A stretch of DNA of 64,000 nucleotides. Source: Brumimicrobium oceani. Lineage in GTDB: Bacteria; Bacteroidota; Bacteroidia; Flavobacteriales_D; Crocinitomicaceae. Below are positions 35,805 to 45,373 of the stretch, in pieces. Location of the stretch: the NCBI RefSeq assembly GCF_003143775.1, contig NZ_QFRJ01000014.1:1-64000 (forward strand), read 5' to 3'. Below the pieces are notes generated by a model. It was not told the origin of the DNA, searched no databases, and saw only the letters and a list, made by a program, of their open reading frames with translations. Each line of letters begins with the position of its first letter. Position 1 is the first letter of the stretch. The position numbers and the translations under genes were made by a program.

Positions 35805-37037
35805 ATGAACGTAGAACCAACGATCTATCTGTTAGATAACGGAATGCGAGTTGTATATTTGCATGATCCATCCATTGTTGCCCATCTTGGAGTAACGGTT
35901 CGCGCTGGTTCAAGGTTTGAAGCGGAGAATGAAGAGGGCTTAGCCCATTTTCTAGAGCATTGCATTTTTAAAGGAACCAAAAATAGACGGGCTTTTCACG
36001 TCTTGTCTCGCCTAGATTCAGTTGGGGGAGAATTAAATGCTTATACAACTAAGGAGGAAATTTGTGTTTACAGCTCTTTTACTAAAGAGCATTTAAAACG
36101 TGCTTCTGACTTGTTGGCGGATATTCTATTCAATTCCACATTTCCAGAAAAGGAAATAGAGAAGGAAAAGGAAGTTGTTTTAGATGAAATTAATTCTTAC
36201 TTGGACAGTCCTTCAGATAAAATTTTTGATGAGTTTGAATCGTATTTGTTCCCAGGTAATTCACTTGGCAATAACATTTTGGGAACAGTAGATTCTGTTC
36301 AGTCTTTTCAAAAATCGGACTTAGAGCGCTATGTAAAAAAGTTTTTTTACCCTGACAACATGGTAATTTCCTTTGTGGGGGATTTAAAACCAGAATTGAT
36401 TCTTAAGCAGTTAAATAAAGATTTTGGACATTATACTCAGCATGAGGAGTTAAGTGAGCCTGTTGCCCCTAAACCACTTGTGCCTTTCAATATAATTGAA
36501 GCCGAGGCGAATTACCAGTCTCACATAATGGTTGGCGGAAGGGCTCCTGGTTATAACCATCCCAATCGACGCGTTTTCACGTTATTGATTAATATTTTGG
36601 GCGGTCCAGCTTTAAACTCAAGACTGGGGCTTTCTATCCGCGAGAAATATGGTTATACTTATAATATAGACGCCAGTTATACTCCTTTTGAAGAGGTGGG
36701 ATACTGGAATGTTTATGCTGGAACAGATCCGAAATATCAAAAGAAAACGGTTCGGCTCATCAAAAAGGAAATTCAACGATTTATTGATGAGCCTTTAAGT
36801 GAAAATCAACTAAAAAAAGCAAAGCAACAAATGAAAGGTCATTTCGCCCTAGGGATGGATAGTAATGGCGGTGTAATGTTGAACTTTGGAAAAAGTTTAT
36901 TGGTTTTTAATCAGATTGATACGCTTGCAGAAATTTATGAAGCTATTGACAGCATTACGCCAGAAGAGATTCAAGCGATTGCGAAAGAGTTTTTAAATCC
37001 TGATCAAATTTCAAGTTTAATCTTTAGTGTAAAGTAA
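35805..37037 (+). CDS. M16 family zinc peptidase
   Basis: A 410-residue peptidase from the ATG at 35805; an in-frame ATG at 35769 would overlap pdxH by 28 bases and is less likely. The inverted zinc motif is HFLEHCIFKGT (His-x-x-Glu-His) near residue 50 with the distal Glu around EKEVVLDEINSY; the second domain has NILGGPALNSRLGLSIREKY and YTYNIDASYTPFEE, the R/Y substrate-binding pair. Family members degrade peptides or process proteins in the periplasm or cytosol; no signal peptide is seen here. Last gene of the DUF4494 operon. Confidence 0.9.
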   Translation: MNVEPTIYLLDNGMRVVYLHDPSIVAHLGVTVRAGSRFEAENEEGLAHFLEHCIFKGTKNRRAFHVLSRLDSVGGELNAYTTKEEICVYSSFTKEHLKRASDLLADILFNSTFPEKEIEKEKEVVLDEINSYLDSPSDKIFDEFESYLFPGNSLGNNILGTVDSVQSFQKSDLERYVKKFFYPDNMVISFVGDLKPELILKQLNKDFGHYTQHEELSEPVAPKPLVPFNIIEAEANYQSHIMVGGRAPGYNHPNRRVFTLLINILGGPALNSRLGLSIREKYGYTYNIDASYTPFEEVGYWNVYAGTDPKYQKKTVRLIKKEIQRFIDEPLSENQLKKAKQQMKGHFALGMDSNGGVMLNFGKSLLVFNQIDTLAEIYEAIDSITPEEIQAIAKEFLNPDQISSLIFSVK

Positions 37038-37123
37038 GCTAGAGTAGAATAATTAACTTTTTTTGTTAACTTAATGGGCTCAATTTGGAATTGTATTCTG
37101 AGTTGCGCTAAATACCTTTATTT

Positions 37124-38662
37124 ATGAACGAAGAGATTGAAAAAATAGATATTGAGATTTTAGACGCTAAAGCAAAATTATTAGCGCTAAAAACCAAATC
37201 ATTAGAGCTTAAAAGAAAAAGTTTAGCTGTAAATGATCGCTTAACTCCATCCTCTACATCGAAAGATGTTGAGGAGTATAAAGAGAAATTAGATAAATTG
37301 GAGGAGCGCATTGAAAAAACTAAGGTGTTTTTTAGTGTGGGTAAATGGCTTTATAGTTTCGAGGATGAATCTTTAGAATGGTCTGGAGAAACCTATAAAA
37401 TATTTGATTATCCAGAAAGTTACGAAGGAAGTTTAAAAGAGTTTTATTTTTCATGTGTTAATGATATCACAAAGGTTCGGTTGGATGAGTACAGTAAAAG
37501 ACTAAGGACTGAAAATGAGGAGATAGAAGTTAATCAGTCTATTACAACCCCTCTGGGTAGAAAAAAAATGCTTTCATTTACTTCAAAACCTATATTGAAT
37601 AAAAACGGTGAAATTATAGGTGTTGAAGGTTTGGTTAAGGATTTAACAGATGAAATTGAAGGAGGAGAAGCGCTAGATAACTTCTTTAATTTATCTTATG
37701 ACTTACACTGTATCGCTCACCCAGATCGCTATTTTGTTAAAATTAGTCCAGCTTGGGAAAAATTACTTGGTTATGATGAAAAAGAAATTCTGTCTCGTTC
37801 TTATATGGATTTTATTCACCCCGATGATTTAAATGTAACGGATGATGCTGTTGATGAACTAAAGGATCTTGGTTCTGTTTTTCAGTTTGAGAACCGCTAT
37901 GTGGCCAAGTCGGGAGAAACAGTTTTTTTAGAATGGAACTGCCAAGTTGATTTAGAAACTAACCTAACTTATTGTAATGCCAAGGATATTACGAAAACCA
38001 AATTCGACAAGGAAGCTTTATTAAATGATTTGAGCAACAAGGAATTATTGCTTAGAGAAATTCACCACAGGGTGAAAAATAATCTTCAAATTATTTCAAG
38101 TTTACTTTCATTGCAGGCTGGTGTGAATCATGACGAGGATAGAATTTTAAAACTCTACCAAGACAGTAAGAATAGAATTCATTCTATGGCAGCTATCCAT
38201 GAAATGTTTTATAAATCTGAAGAGTTGGATAAAATTGATTTTAGTGAATACCTTGAAAAATTGGTGGCTGATTTGGCCAATACCTTTAACTCTAAAGATA
38301 AGAACATCAGCTTTGCCATTATAGCAAAGTCTGTTTTTGTTAACCTAGATACAGCAATTCCTTTAGGTCTGTTAATCAACGAGGTAATTACCAACTCCAT
38401 GAAACATGGTGTGGATGCTGAAGGAAATGTGAAAATCTCCATCAATATGGAAGAGAAAGAAAATGAGCGGCTTGAAATAATGATAGGCGATAGTGGAATC
38501 AATAGCTTAGATAATATTTTGGATCAAGATTTAGAAAGTCTGGGCATTATGCTCATTAATAGTTTGGTTGAACAAGTCGATGGAGAGATTGAACAGCTAA
38601 ATGAAATTGATGGAACAGTTTTTAAATTGACTTTAGAAAATAAATTAGCTTATAAGATGTAG
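37124..38662 (+). CDS. Soluble PAS-PAS sensor histidine kinase (HisKA_2), copy 1
   Basis: A 512-residue protein without membrane segments. Residues 1-65 are a coiled coil, 70-180 a PAS-like domain (VGKWLYSFEDESLEWSGETY), 185-300 a second PAS (LGYDEKEILSRSYMDFIHPD), then the HisKA_2 dimerisation domain with the phospho-acceptor histidine in LLREIHHRVKNNLQIISSLL, and a HATPase with N box LINEVITNSMKHG, G1-like IGDSG and SLGIMLINSLVEQ. It should autophosphorylate in response to a cytosolic signal. No response regulator lies nearby. First of three tandem paralogues. Confidence 0.92.
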   Translation: MNEEIEKIDIEILDAKAKLLALKTKSLELKRKSLAVNDRLTPSSTSKDVEEYKEKLDKLEERIEKTKVFFSVGKWLYSFEDESLEWSGETYKIFDYPESYEGSLKEFYFSCVNDITKVRLDEYSKRLRTENEEIEVNQSITTPLGRKKMLSFTSKPILNKNGEIIGVEGLVKDLTDEIEGGEALDNFFNLSYDLHCIAHPDRYFVKISPAWEKLLGYDEKEILSRSYMDFIHPDDLNVTDDAVDELKDLGSVFQFENRYVAKSGETVFLEWNCQVDLETNLTYCNAKDITKTKFDKEALLNDLSNKELLLREIHHRVKNNLQIISSLLSLQAGVNHDEDRILKLYQDSKNRIHSMAAIHEMFYKSEELDKIDFSEYLEKLVADLANTFNSKDKNISFAIIAKSVFVNLDTAIPLGLLINEVITNSMKHGVDAEGNVKISINMEEKENERLEIMIGDSGINSLDNILDQDLESLGIMLINSLVEQVDGEIEQLNEIDGTVFKLTLENKLAYKM

Positions 38663-38767
38663 GCTGTTGTATTTGTTCCCATTTGAGCAGGTGTGTTGCA
38701 ATTCGCTAATTAAAAGAATCTACTATGCTGTTTACCGAAGATTAAGAAAAGCGTCAAACTAAATAAA

Positions 38768-40291
38768 ATGGAGAAGAAATTAGAGATTATATTACACAAG
38801 TTAATACAAGCGGAAGAAAGTGTTCGTATGCTTAAATCGCAAGCTCTTAAAACGATAAATCCAGAAAGTAACTTGTTGTTGGAGGATACCCAAAAGTTGG
38901 AGGAGCTCAAGGCAGAACTAGAACAGAAGGAGGATCTCATAAGAAAAGGGGAAGAATTTGCGAATGTAGGAAGGTGGATATACATGTTTGACACAGATCA
39001 AATGGAATGGTCCGATGAAACACGTAGAATTTTTGAATACCCTAAGGATTACGAGGGGAGTTTAAAGGATTTTTACTTTGAATGTGTTGATCCTGATGGT
39101 TTTGAACATTTAGCTATTCAAATTGAAAACCTGAGATTAAAGAGTGAAGAGCAAGTAATGACCCACAGTGTTCGCACACCGAGTGGAAATCTGAAAACTT
39201 TATCGTGTGTATCTTCTCCCATCTTGAACGAAAAAGGGGAGATAATCGGAGTAGAAGGTTTTCTCAAGGACATTTCTGATCATATTACAGGGAACAAGGG
39301 CTTGGATAACTTTTTTAACCTATCTCACGATCTTCATTGTATATTTCATTTAGATGGAAGGTTTGTAAAAGTGAGTCCCTCTTGGACGAAATTACTAGGA
39401 TATGCCGAGAATGAATTGGTTTCTCATTCTTTTTTAGAATTTCTTCACCCAGAGGACAAAGAGAAATCTTTACAAATTTATACGGATGTGGAAAGGAATA
39501 AAAGAACTCCAACTTTCGAAAATCGGTACATTAGTAAAAGTGGTGAAGTAGTTTATTTAAGTTGGAATACTCAATTAGATACAGAAACGAAATTAGCCTA
39601 TTGTACGGCCAGGAATATCACAGAAACTAGATTAAAAGAGGAAAAATTACTTTCTGATTTGTCGGGAAAAGAGCTCTTGTTGCGCGAAATTCATCACAGG
39701 GTTAAAAATAATCTTCAAATCATTTCTAGTTTGTTGTCCCTGCAGTCCGATATTAATGAAGGGCATGAATTGCTTTCTAGGCTTTATGCAGACAGTAAAA
39801 ATAGAATTCACTCCATGGCGGCTATTCATGAAATGTTTTATCAATCTGAAGAATTAGATAAAATTGATTTCAGTAAATATATAAAGCAGTTGTTAAGTGA
39901 TTTATCCAACACATTTAATTCTGATAAGAAATCAATTAGTTTCTCAGTTAACGCGACGGCCGTGTTTGTTAATCTAGACACAGCAATACCTTTAGGGTTA
40001 CTGATAAATGAGGTAATTACGAACTCTATAAAGCATGGTGCAAATGCCGAAGGAAACGTGGTGATCTCCATTGATATGACTGAAAAAGAAAATGGAGAAT
40101 TTGAAATAATGATAGGCGACACCGGTATTAATACACGAGAGAATATATTGAATCAGGATTTTGAAAGTCTGGGGGTTTTATTGATTAATAGTTTGGTGGA
40201 TCAGGTCGATGGAAAAATTGAACAATTAAATAAAACTGAAGGTACGGTTTTTAAACTCACATTGGAAAATAAATTAGTTTCACAGGGTTAA
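38768..40291 (+). CDS. Soluble PAS-PAS sensor histidine kinase (HisKA_2), copy 2
   Basis: A 507-residue protein collinear with copy 1: coiled coil (residues 1-65), PAS 1 (VGRWIYMFDTDQMEWSDETR), PAS 2 (LGYAENELVSHSFLEFLHPE), phospho-acceptor region ELLLREIHHRVKNNLQIISS, N box LINEVITNSIKHG, IGDTG and SLGVLLINSLVDQ. The catalytic half is nearly the same as in copy 1, while the PAS domains are more diverged, so the signals sensed may differ. The 105-base spacer suggests its own promoter or read-through. Confidence 0.92.
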   Translation: MEKKLEIILHKLIQAEESVRMLKSQALKTINPESNLLLEDTQKLEELKAELEQKEDLIRKGEEFANVGRWIYMFDTDQMEWSDETRRIFEYPKDYEGSLKDFYFECVDPDGFEHLAIQIENLRLKSEEQVMTHSVRTPSGNLKTLSCVSSPILNEKGEIIGVEGFLKDISDHITGNKGLDNFFNLSHDLHCIFHLDGRFVKVSPSWTKLLGYAENELVSHSFLEFLHPEDKEKSLQIYTDVERNKRTPTFENRYISKSGEVVYLSWNTQLDTETKLAYCTARNITETRLKEEKLLSDLSGKELLLREIHHRVKNNLQIISSLLSLQSDINEGHELLSRLYADSKNRIHSMAAIHEMFYQSEELDKIDFSKYIKQLLSDLSNTFNSDKKSISFSVNATAVFVNLDTAIPLGLLINEVITNSIKHGANAEGNVVISIDMTEKENGEFEIMIGDTGINTRENILNQDFESLGVLLINSLVDQVDGKIEQLNKTEGTVFKLTLENKLVSQG

Positions 40292-40531
40292 ATTTTTTAT
40301 TAGGGTTTATGTGAACAATTAACTTTTCCTAAACTGAATGTCTTTTTTTTCTAGCGTTTGTTAGAAGTTCTAAATCCTTAACCATTTTTCGCTTTAGCAA
40401 TTAACTTTTGTTTGAATATCGTTTGATTTTCAATAATCTACCCAGCATAAACCTAAGAAAAAACAGAATTTCACAATAATTTAACTATTTTTACAATCTA
40501 AATCTTGTTTGGGTCTAGAAATTAATCAATA

Positions 40532-42061
40532 ATGCAAAGAAACCACGAAAAGCTAAAAAAAGAACTAGAGAGCGCTGCAGCTAAACTCTTAGAGTTAAAG
40601 ATAAAAACAAAAGATTTGGATTACAGCAGTAAAATTCCTCTTCAGTTCCAAATCAGTAAAAAAGTTTATAACATCTCTCTCTTTAATGGGATTGATAATC
40701 AGATTAAAAACTTAAAAAACAAAGAGCAATCGAAAGTGGGGAGGTGGTCTTATTTGTTTGAAAGCCAAAATTTGGAATGGTCATCGGAGGTTTATCACAT
40801 TCTTGAATATCCAAAGAACTTTAAGGGAGACTTATTGGCTTATTATTTCTCAATTATAGATAGGAAAACAATAGAGCGTTTGCCGGAAATGATCGAAATC
40901 TTTAATGGAAAAAAGGAAAGCAGTGTAATGAGCCAAACTATTATTACACCTTCTGGAAAAACTAAGGTTTTATCTTTTTCATCTGTTCCTCTTTTAGATA
41001 ATAATGGAGAGCTTATCGGTGTTACTGGTAGTTTGATTGATGTTACAGATAACATAAATGGAAGAAGCGGATTAGATAACTTCTTTAATATGTCAAGTGA
41101 TTTACATTGTATTACACACTTAGACACTTATTTCTTAAAGGTAAGTCCAGCGTGGTCTCAGCTCTTAGGATATACAACGGAAGAGCTACTTTCGAAAAGC
41201 TATTTAAATTTTATTCATCCCGATGATATCGATGGTTCCTATGCCGCGGTTCTTGAAGTTGATAAAACAAGTACTTCTTTGACGTATGAAAATAGATTTG
41301 TAAAGAAAAATGGTGAAACGGTTTATTTAAGTTGGAAAGCTAGATTGGACCCTTTAACAGACTTAGGTTTTTGTACTGCTAGAGATATCACTGAAAGTAA
41401 GTTGAAAAGTGACAGTTTAATTAGTAGTCTCAGCAATAAAGAGTTGTTGCTCAGAGAAATTCATCACAGGGTGAAGAATAATTTGCAAATTATAACTAGT
41501 TTATTTTCGCTTCAAGCCGGTATAACTCCACACGAGGAGCATTTGACACAATTGTATCAGGACAGTAAAAATAGAATTCATTCTATGGCGGCTATTCACG
41601 AAATGTTTTACGAATCTGAACAACTAGATGTAATTGAGATAGGTAAATATTTAAAGAAATTAGTTGATGTTTTGTCTTCGAGTTCAGATACAAAGGGAAA
41701 AACTATTGCGTTTACTACAAAAATGGATGAAGTCTATGTGAATTTAGATATTGCAGTACCATTGGGGTTAATAATCAACGAAATTGTAACAAATTCTATC
41801 CGCTTTGGAATGGATGGAGAAAACAAGGTGAATATTTCTATTTCTATTAAGCAGTTAGCGGGTAATCAACTGAAAATAGAGATTGGTGATAATGGCGTGA
41901 GTGAATATATTGATTTGCTTGATGAAAAGGCAGAAAGCCTGGGTATTTTATTAATCAATAGTTTGGTAGAACAAATAGATGGTGAAATAGAGCAATTAAA
42001 AGGTGTTCAAGGGACTAAGTTTACATTGGTTTTTGAAAACAAAACCAATTATAATGCATAA
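40532..42061 (+). CDS. Soluble PAS-PAS sensor histidine kinase (HisKA_2), copy 3
   Basis: A 509-residue paralogue with the same order of domains: short N-terminal coil, PAS 1 (VGRWSYLFESQNLEWSSEVY), PAS 2 (LGYTTEELLSKSYLNFIHPD), ELLLREIHHRVKNNLQIITS, N box IINEIVTNSIRFG, IGDNG and SLGILLINSLVEQ. It is the most diverged of the three, notably in PAS 1 and at the N box, where His is replaced (SIRFG against SMKHG). Its 3' end overlaps the convergent porin gene by 13 bases. Confidence 0.92.
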   Translation: MQRNHEKLKKELESAAAKLLELKIKTKDLDYSSKIPLQFQISKKVYNISLFNGIDNQIKNLKNKEQSKVGRWSYLFESQNLEWSSEVYHILEYPKNFKGDLLAYYFSIIDRKTIERLPEMIEIFNGKKESSVMSQTIITPSGKTKVLSFSSVPLLDNNGELIGVTGSLIDVTDNINGRSGLDNFFNMSSDLHCITHLDTYFLKVSPAWSQLLGYTTEELLSKSYLNFIHPDDIDGSYAAVLEVDKTSTSLTYENRFVKKNGETVYLSWKARLDPLTDLGFCTARDITESKLKSDSLISSLSNKELLLREIHHRVKNNLQIITSLFSLQAGITPHEEHLTQLYQDSKNRIHSMAAIHEMFYESEQLDVIEIGKYLKKLVDVLSSSSDTKGKTIAFTTKMDEVYVNLDIAVPLGLIINEIVTNSIRFGMDGENKVNISISIKQLAGNQLKIEIGDNGVSEYIDLLDEKAESLGILLINSLVEQIDGEIEQLKGVQGTKFTLVFENKTNYNA

Positions 42062-43452
42062 TCAATAATTAAATTCAAATTGATCATATTTACCTTATTG
42101 TGCTTTTCTGAAAAGGTCATTGAAGCGGAGTGCTTCTCTTTTTTATAGGCTGCCAAAAACCTTATGCTCATTCCTTTAAGATAATTTTTAAACTTGTATT
42201 TCATGTCGATTGTGAAATGATAATAATCATCCAAACTGTACTTGTTCAGTCTTTTATTCTCTATATCCGGTTGATCAACTAATCCTGCACCTAAAAGTAG
42301 GGAGTATCCAGTCTTTAAAGTGTTGAATTTGTATTTTAAGGTGTATGCATTTAGCCCTCCATAACCTTCAAAAGCTTCTCGGGATTGCGTTGCATAAAAA
42401 ATTTCGCGTCCCCATTCTCTTGGAAAAAGATACCTGCCTTGATCAGAAATTCCTAAATAGTTTATACTAAATTCATGTTGCTCAATGAATTTGGCGGCCA
42501 TTTTCCCTCCTATGGCAAAGCTTTGCTCATCTTTTAGAATGTAGGTGAAATCTTGATTAGCATTTCCTCCATTGTTTAAAGCAGTTTGGTATAATCCCTG
42601 AAGCCCAAGCTTATATTCTGTATTGTTGTGTTTTAATTTAAAATCGGATTGAATAAAAGTTAAATTAAAAACATTCTCGCCTACATAGTTCCAAGCTTGT
42701 GTTTTCCAATTGTCTAAATTGTATTGCGCTCCAAAAACACCAATTCCTGAGGTGGAAATATGACCGCGATAATTGCTCGCTTCACCAGAGGGATTAATGC
42801 CTTGACCGTAAACTCCGAATGAGTTGGAAGAAGAGAAGCTATGGCTCGTTCCTCGGATATGCTCAGAAAGAAACCAAGCAGCCGAAAGTTTCCATTTATT
42901 GTAATTATAATTTACATTTAATCCTTGAAATAGATTAGGACGTATGCGATTGGTGTTCTTGTTCAAAAGTGGTGTTTGGTGAATTTGACTTCCAAGTTTG
43001 AAATGGAGTCCCTTGTATTCATAGGCCAAATAAATCTCTTCCAAACCAGCCAAAGGATGCCGATTATTTGGGTTTTTAATGTCAAATAAAGACTTTTCAT
43101 AACGATTTTGAGCCCATTCGTTTTCAGCATTGAGTAAATTGTACTCTGCTAAACGAAAGGTGACATATCCTCCCATTTTAAAATGAAATCCATAAAAACT
43201 AGGGGTGGTGTAGTCAACTCCAGCACCTTGGGCCAATGCGAAGTAATCTCTATTTGATCCTTCATTTAATGTGGACATAAAAAATGTTCGTGATTTAAAT
43301 TCTAATTCACCTTTTTTTAAGAAATCACTTAATGTTTTGGTAGAATCGGTAGAAGGAGATTGACCAAAGGGATGCTTTGGGAAAGTAAAAGCGAGTAAAA
43401 TAACTATTAGTAGAATTAAATTTTTACGCCTAACACTTGCTTTTAATATCAT
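42049..43452 (-). CDS. Outer-membrane beta-barrel protein (OprD-like porin)
   Basis: A 467-residue protein from the ATG at 43452 (the frame is open to 43521). Signal peptide (LILLIVILLAFTFPKHPFGQ), then a mature part with alternating amphipathic strands, frequent aromatic girdles and a final strand MINLNLIIDYAL ending near the C-terminus. GLEEIYLAYEYKGLHFKLGS and KAWNYVG-like strands resemble OprD/alginate-type porins of Bacteroidota, but the match is by pattern. As the last gene of a reduced-sulfur operon it may pass thiosulfate, sulfite or a related anion; this is inference from position only. Confidence 0.75.
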   Translation of the reverse strand: MILKASVRRKNLILLIVILLAFTFPKHPFGQSPSTDSTKTLSDFLKKGELEFKSRTFFMSTLNEGSNRDYFALAQGAGVDYTTPSFYGFHFKMGGYVTFRLAEYNLLNAENEWAQNRYEKSLFDIKNPNNRHPLAGLEEIYLAYEYKGLHFKLGSQIHQTPLLNKNTNRIRPNLFQGLNVNYNYNKWKLSAAWFLSEHIRGTSHSFSSSNSFGVYGQGINPSGEASNYRGHISTSGIGVFGAQYNLDNWKTQAWNYVGENVFNLTFIQSDFKLKHNNTEYKLGLQGLYQTALNNGGNANQDFTYILKDEQSFAIGGKMAAKFIEQHEFSINYLGISDQGRYLFPREWGREIFYATQSREAFEGYGGLNAYTLKYKFNTLKTGYSLLLGAGLVDQPDIENKRLNKYSLDDYYHFTIDMKYKFKNYLKGMSIRFLAAYKKEKHSASMTFSEKHNKVNMINLNLIIDYAL

Positions 43453-43539
43453 TTTACTCGCTTTTGATTTTAAATTCGATGGACAACTACCAAAAGTAAA
43501 TGGCCAACCAATAATTGTCAATTATAATTTGTTCACTGT

Positions 43540-43953
43540 TTAATGAGGTAGTCTGTCTTTTAGTACACCATAAAGCAGTGTTCCCAGCAGCGCGAATATG
43601 AAAATCACACCGAAGGACATAAAGCCATACCCGATGTTAACCACCATTGGTCCAGGACAAGCACCGCTAAGTGCCCAACCTAATCCGAATATAGTACCTC
43701 CAATTAAGTAACGCGCAACGGATTTGTTTTTTGGGTAGAATAAAATTGGATTTCCTGCCATGTCACGGACTTTGAATTTTTTTATCAGTGCTACAATAAT
43801 TGTAGAAGTAACTACTGCAACTCCAATAATGCCGTACATGTGGAAGGCTTGGAATCTGAACATTTCTTGAATTCTGTACCAAGAAATAGCTTCTGATTTG
43901 GACATAACTATTCCAAATAGTGCTCCCACTATTAAGTATTTTATAAATTTCAT
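43540..43953 (-). CDS. YeeE/YedE-family half transporter (DUF6691 type), subunit B
   Basis: A 137-residue membrane protein with about four helices. ALFGIVMSKSEAISWYRIQE and GGTIFGLGWALSGACPGPM are typical: the Cys in GACPGP is conserved among YeeE/YedE proteins that move thiosulfate or other sulfur species across the inner membrane. In this layout the transporter is split into two short polypeptides, the other encoded 17 bases upstream. Function in thiosulfate or sulfur uptake is inferred from the E. coli YeeE family and the neighbours. Confidence 0.88.
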   Translation of the reverse strand: MKFIKYLIVGALFGIVMSKSEAISWYRIQEMFRFQAFHMYGIIGVAVVTSTIIVALIKKFKVRDMAGNPILFYPKNKSVARYLIGGTIFGLGWALSGACPGPMVVNIGYGFMSFGVIFIFALLGTLLYGVLKDRLPH

Positions 43954-43970
43954 CTCTCTCTTTTAATTTT

Positions 43971-44531
43971 TTAAAAAATAAGCGGGAATATTCCGAATGT
44001 CATGATTAACCCGCCGATAAAGAATCCCACAACTGCAATTAATGAAGGAAGTTGAAGGTCTGCTAAGCCACTGATGGCGTGTCCTGATGTACATCCTCCG
44101 GCATATCTAGCACCGAATCCAACCATAAGACCACCAAAAGCAAGAATTAAAAATCCTTTCAATGTGAATATTGCTTCAAAAGCAAATAATTCGGCTGGTT
44201 GTATAGATGTAGGAGCAGCAAAACCAAGTGCTTCTAAATCTGTAATTGTGTTTTCGGATATCAAAACGGCCTGGTTAGGATCACTCAAGAACTCGCTTGT
44301 GATGTATCCTCCAACTACTGCACCTAAAAGAAAAACTAAGTTCCATATTTGTTTTTTCCAATCAAAATCAAAGAACTTTACACGTTTCCCAGCACCACCC
44401 ATTGAGCAGATTGTGCGTAAATTGGCAGAGAATCCGAAGGAGTTTCCGAAGAATAACATCAAAAACATAATCAAAGCAAGTACTAGCCCTGAAAACCACC
44501 ATGGCCAAGGTTGCATTAAAAAATCTATCAT
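43971..44531 (-). CDS. YeeE/YedE-family half transporter, subunit A
   Basis: A 186-residue membrane protein with about five helices. It contains FSANLRTICSMGGAGKRVKF, a conserved Cys region, and GGLMVGFGARYAGGCTSGHA with the GGCTSGHAISG motif that lines the substrate path in YeeE proteins. It pairs with the following half to form a complete YeeE-like unit. Six bases separate it from the universal stress protein gene, so all five genes here form one transcript. Confidence 0.9.
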   Translation of the reverse strand: MIDFLMQPWPWWFSGLVLALIMFLMLFFGNSFGFSANLRTICSMGGAGKRVKFFDFDWKKQIWNLVFLLGAVVGGYITSEFLSDPNQAVLISENTITDLEALGFAAPTSIQPAELFAFEAIFTLKGFLILAFGGLMVGFGARYAGGCTSGHAISGLADLQLPSLIAVVGFFIGGLIMTFGIFPLIF

Positions 44532-44537
44532 TTTTAT

Positions 44538-45371
44538 CTATTTAATTTTGTAAGAAATAATTGGTTTGTATAAGTGGTTAATCAAAGTTTCTGTTGCACT
44601 TTTATGGAAAAAACCACCCTTTCCGTGTGTTCCAATGCATACGACATCCATGTCATGTGATTCCATGAAGTGATTAACACCCTCCTCGATATTATGATCA
44701 AGAATTACATGCATTTCGTAATTTTTCAGCTCGTTTTTCTGAGCAAAAATCAACATGTTTTCCTTGATTTTATCTTGGTTGTCATTCTTCGTAGCAATTT
44801 GCAGTAAATGAAGTTTAGTTCCGAAGACTTCCATCACGCGCTTCATCAACTTTAAATTCTGCGGATCATTTTCTTCAAAATTATGAACCAAAAGAATGTC
44901 TTTTAATTCTAATCCTGAACGGTCACACATCAAGGTCATCACAGGAATTTCAGAACGTCGAGCAATTAATTGCGCATTACTACCGATAAACCGCTCTGCA
45001 AATCCGGAAGTTCCTTTTGTTCCTAATGCGATAAGATCAAAGTTGTTTTCCTCTGCATATTGAATGATTCCTGTCGTAGTATGGCCAAAAATCAGATCAG
45101 TTTTAACCCCTTCATTTTTCTCTTTAAGTTCATTCAATTTTCCTAAAGCCATGTCACGTTGTACGGCAACAAAGTCCACATCAATCTCTCCACAAGTACT
45201 AATGTTGTTGTCCTTATCGAGCGTTACCGTGTCGGGAACATTTAAAATATGCAAAAAAGTGATGTCCATATTTGCCTTTTTTGATAGGTTGTTTACCATC
45301 ATAAAAGCATATTCCGCTTCGATTGAGAAATCAGTGGGAATCAAGACTTTTAAACTCTCTTTCTTTTCCAT
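44538..45371 (-). CDS. Tandem universal stress protein (UspA domain pair)
   Basis: A 277-residue cytosolic protein of two Usp domains: domain 1 begins LKVLIPTDFSIEAEYAFMMV and ends with the ATP-binding-type loop GTKGTSGFAERFIGSNAQLI; domain 2 is more diverged and ends CIGTHGKGGFFHKSATETLI. Usp proteins bind nucleotides and modulate stress responses; their direct targets are mostly unknown. The placing between a rhodanese lipoprotein (2 bases upstream) and sulfur transporters suggests a role in sulfide or oxidative stress handling, as an inference. Confidence 0.9.
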   Translation of the reverse strand: MEKKESLKVLIPTDFSIEAEYAFMMVNNLSKKANMDITFLHILNVPDTVTLDKDNNISTCGEIDVDFVAVQRDMALGKLNELKEKNEGVKTDLIFGHTTTGIIQYAEENNFDLIALGTKGTSGFAERFIGSNAQLIARRSEIPVMTLMCDRSGLELKDILLVHNFEENDPQNLKLMKRVMEVFGTKLHLLQIATKNDNQDKIKENMLIFAQKNELKNYEMHVILDHNIEEGVNHFMESHDMDVVCIGTHGKGGFFHKSATETLINHLYKPIISYKIK

Positions 45372-45373
45372 GA

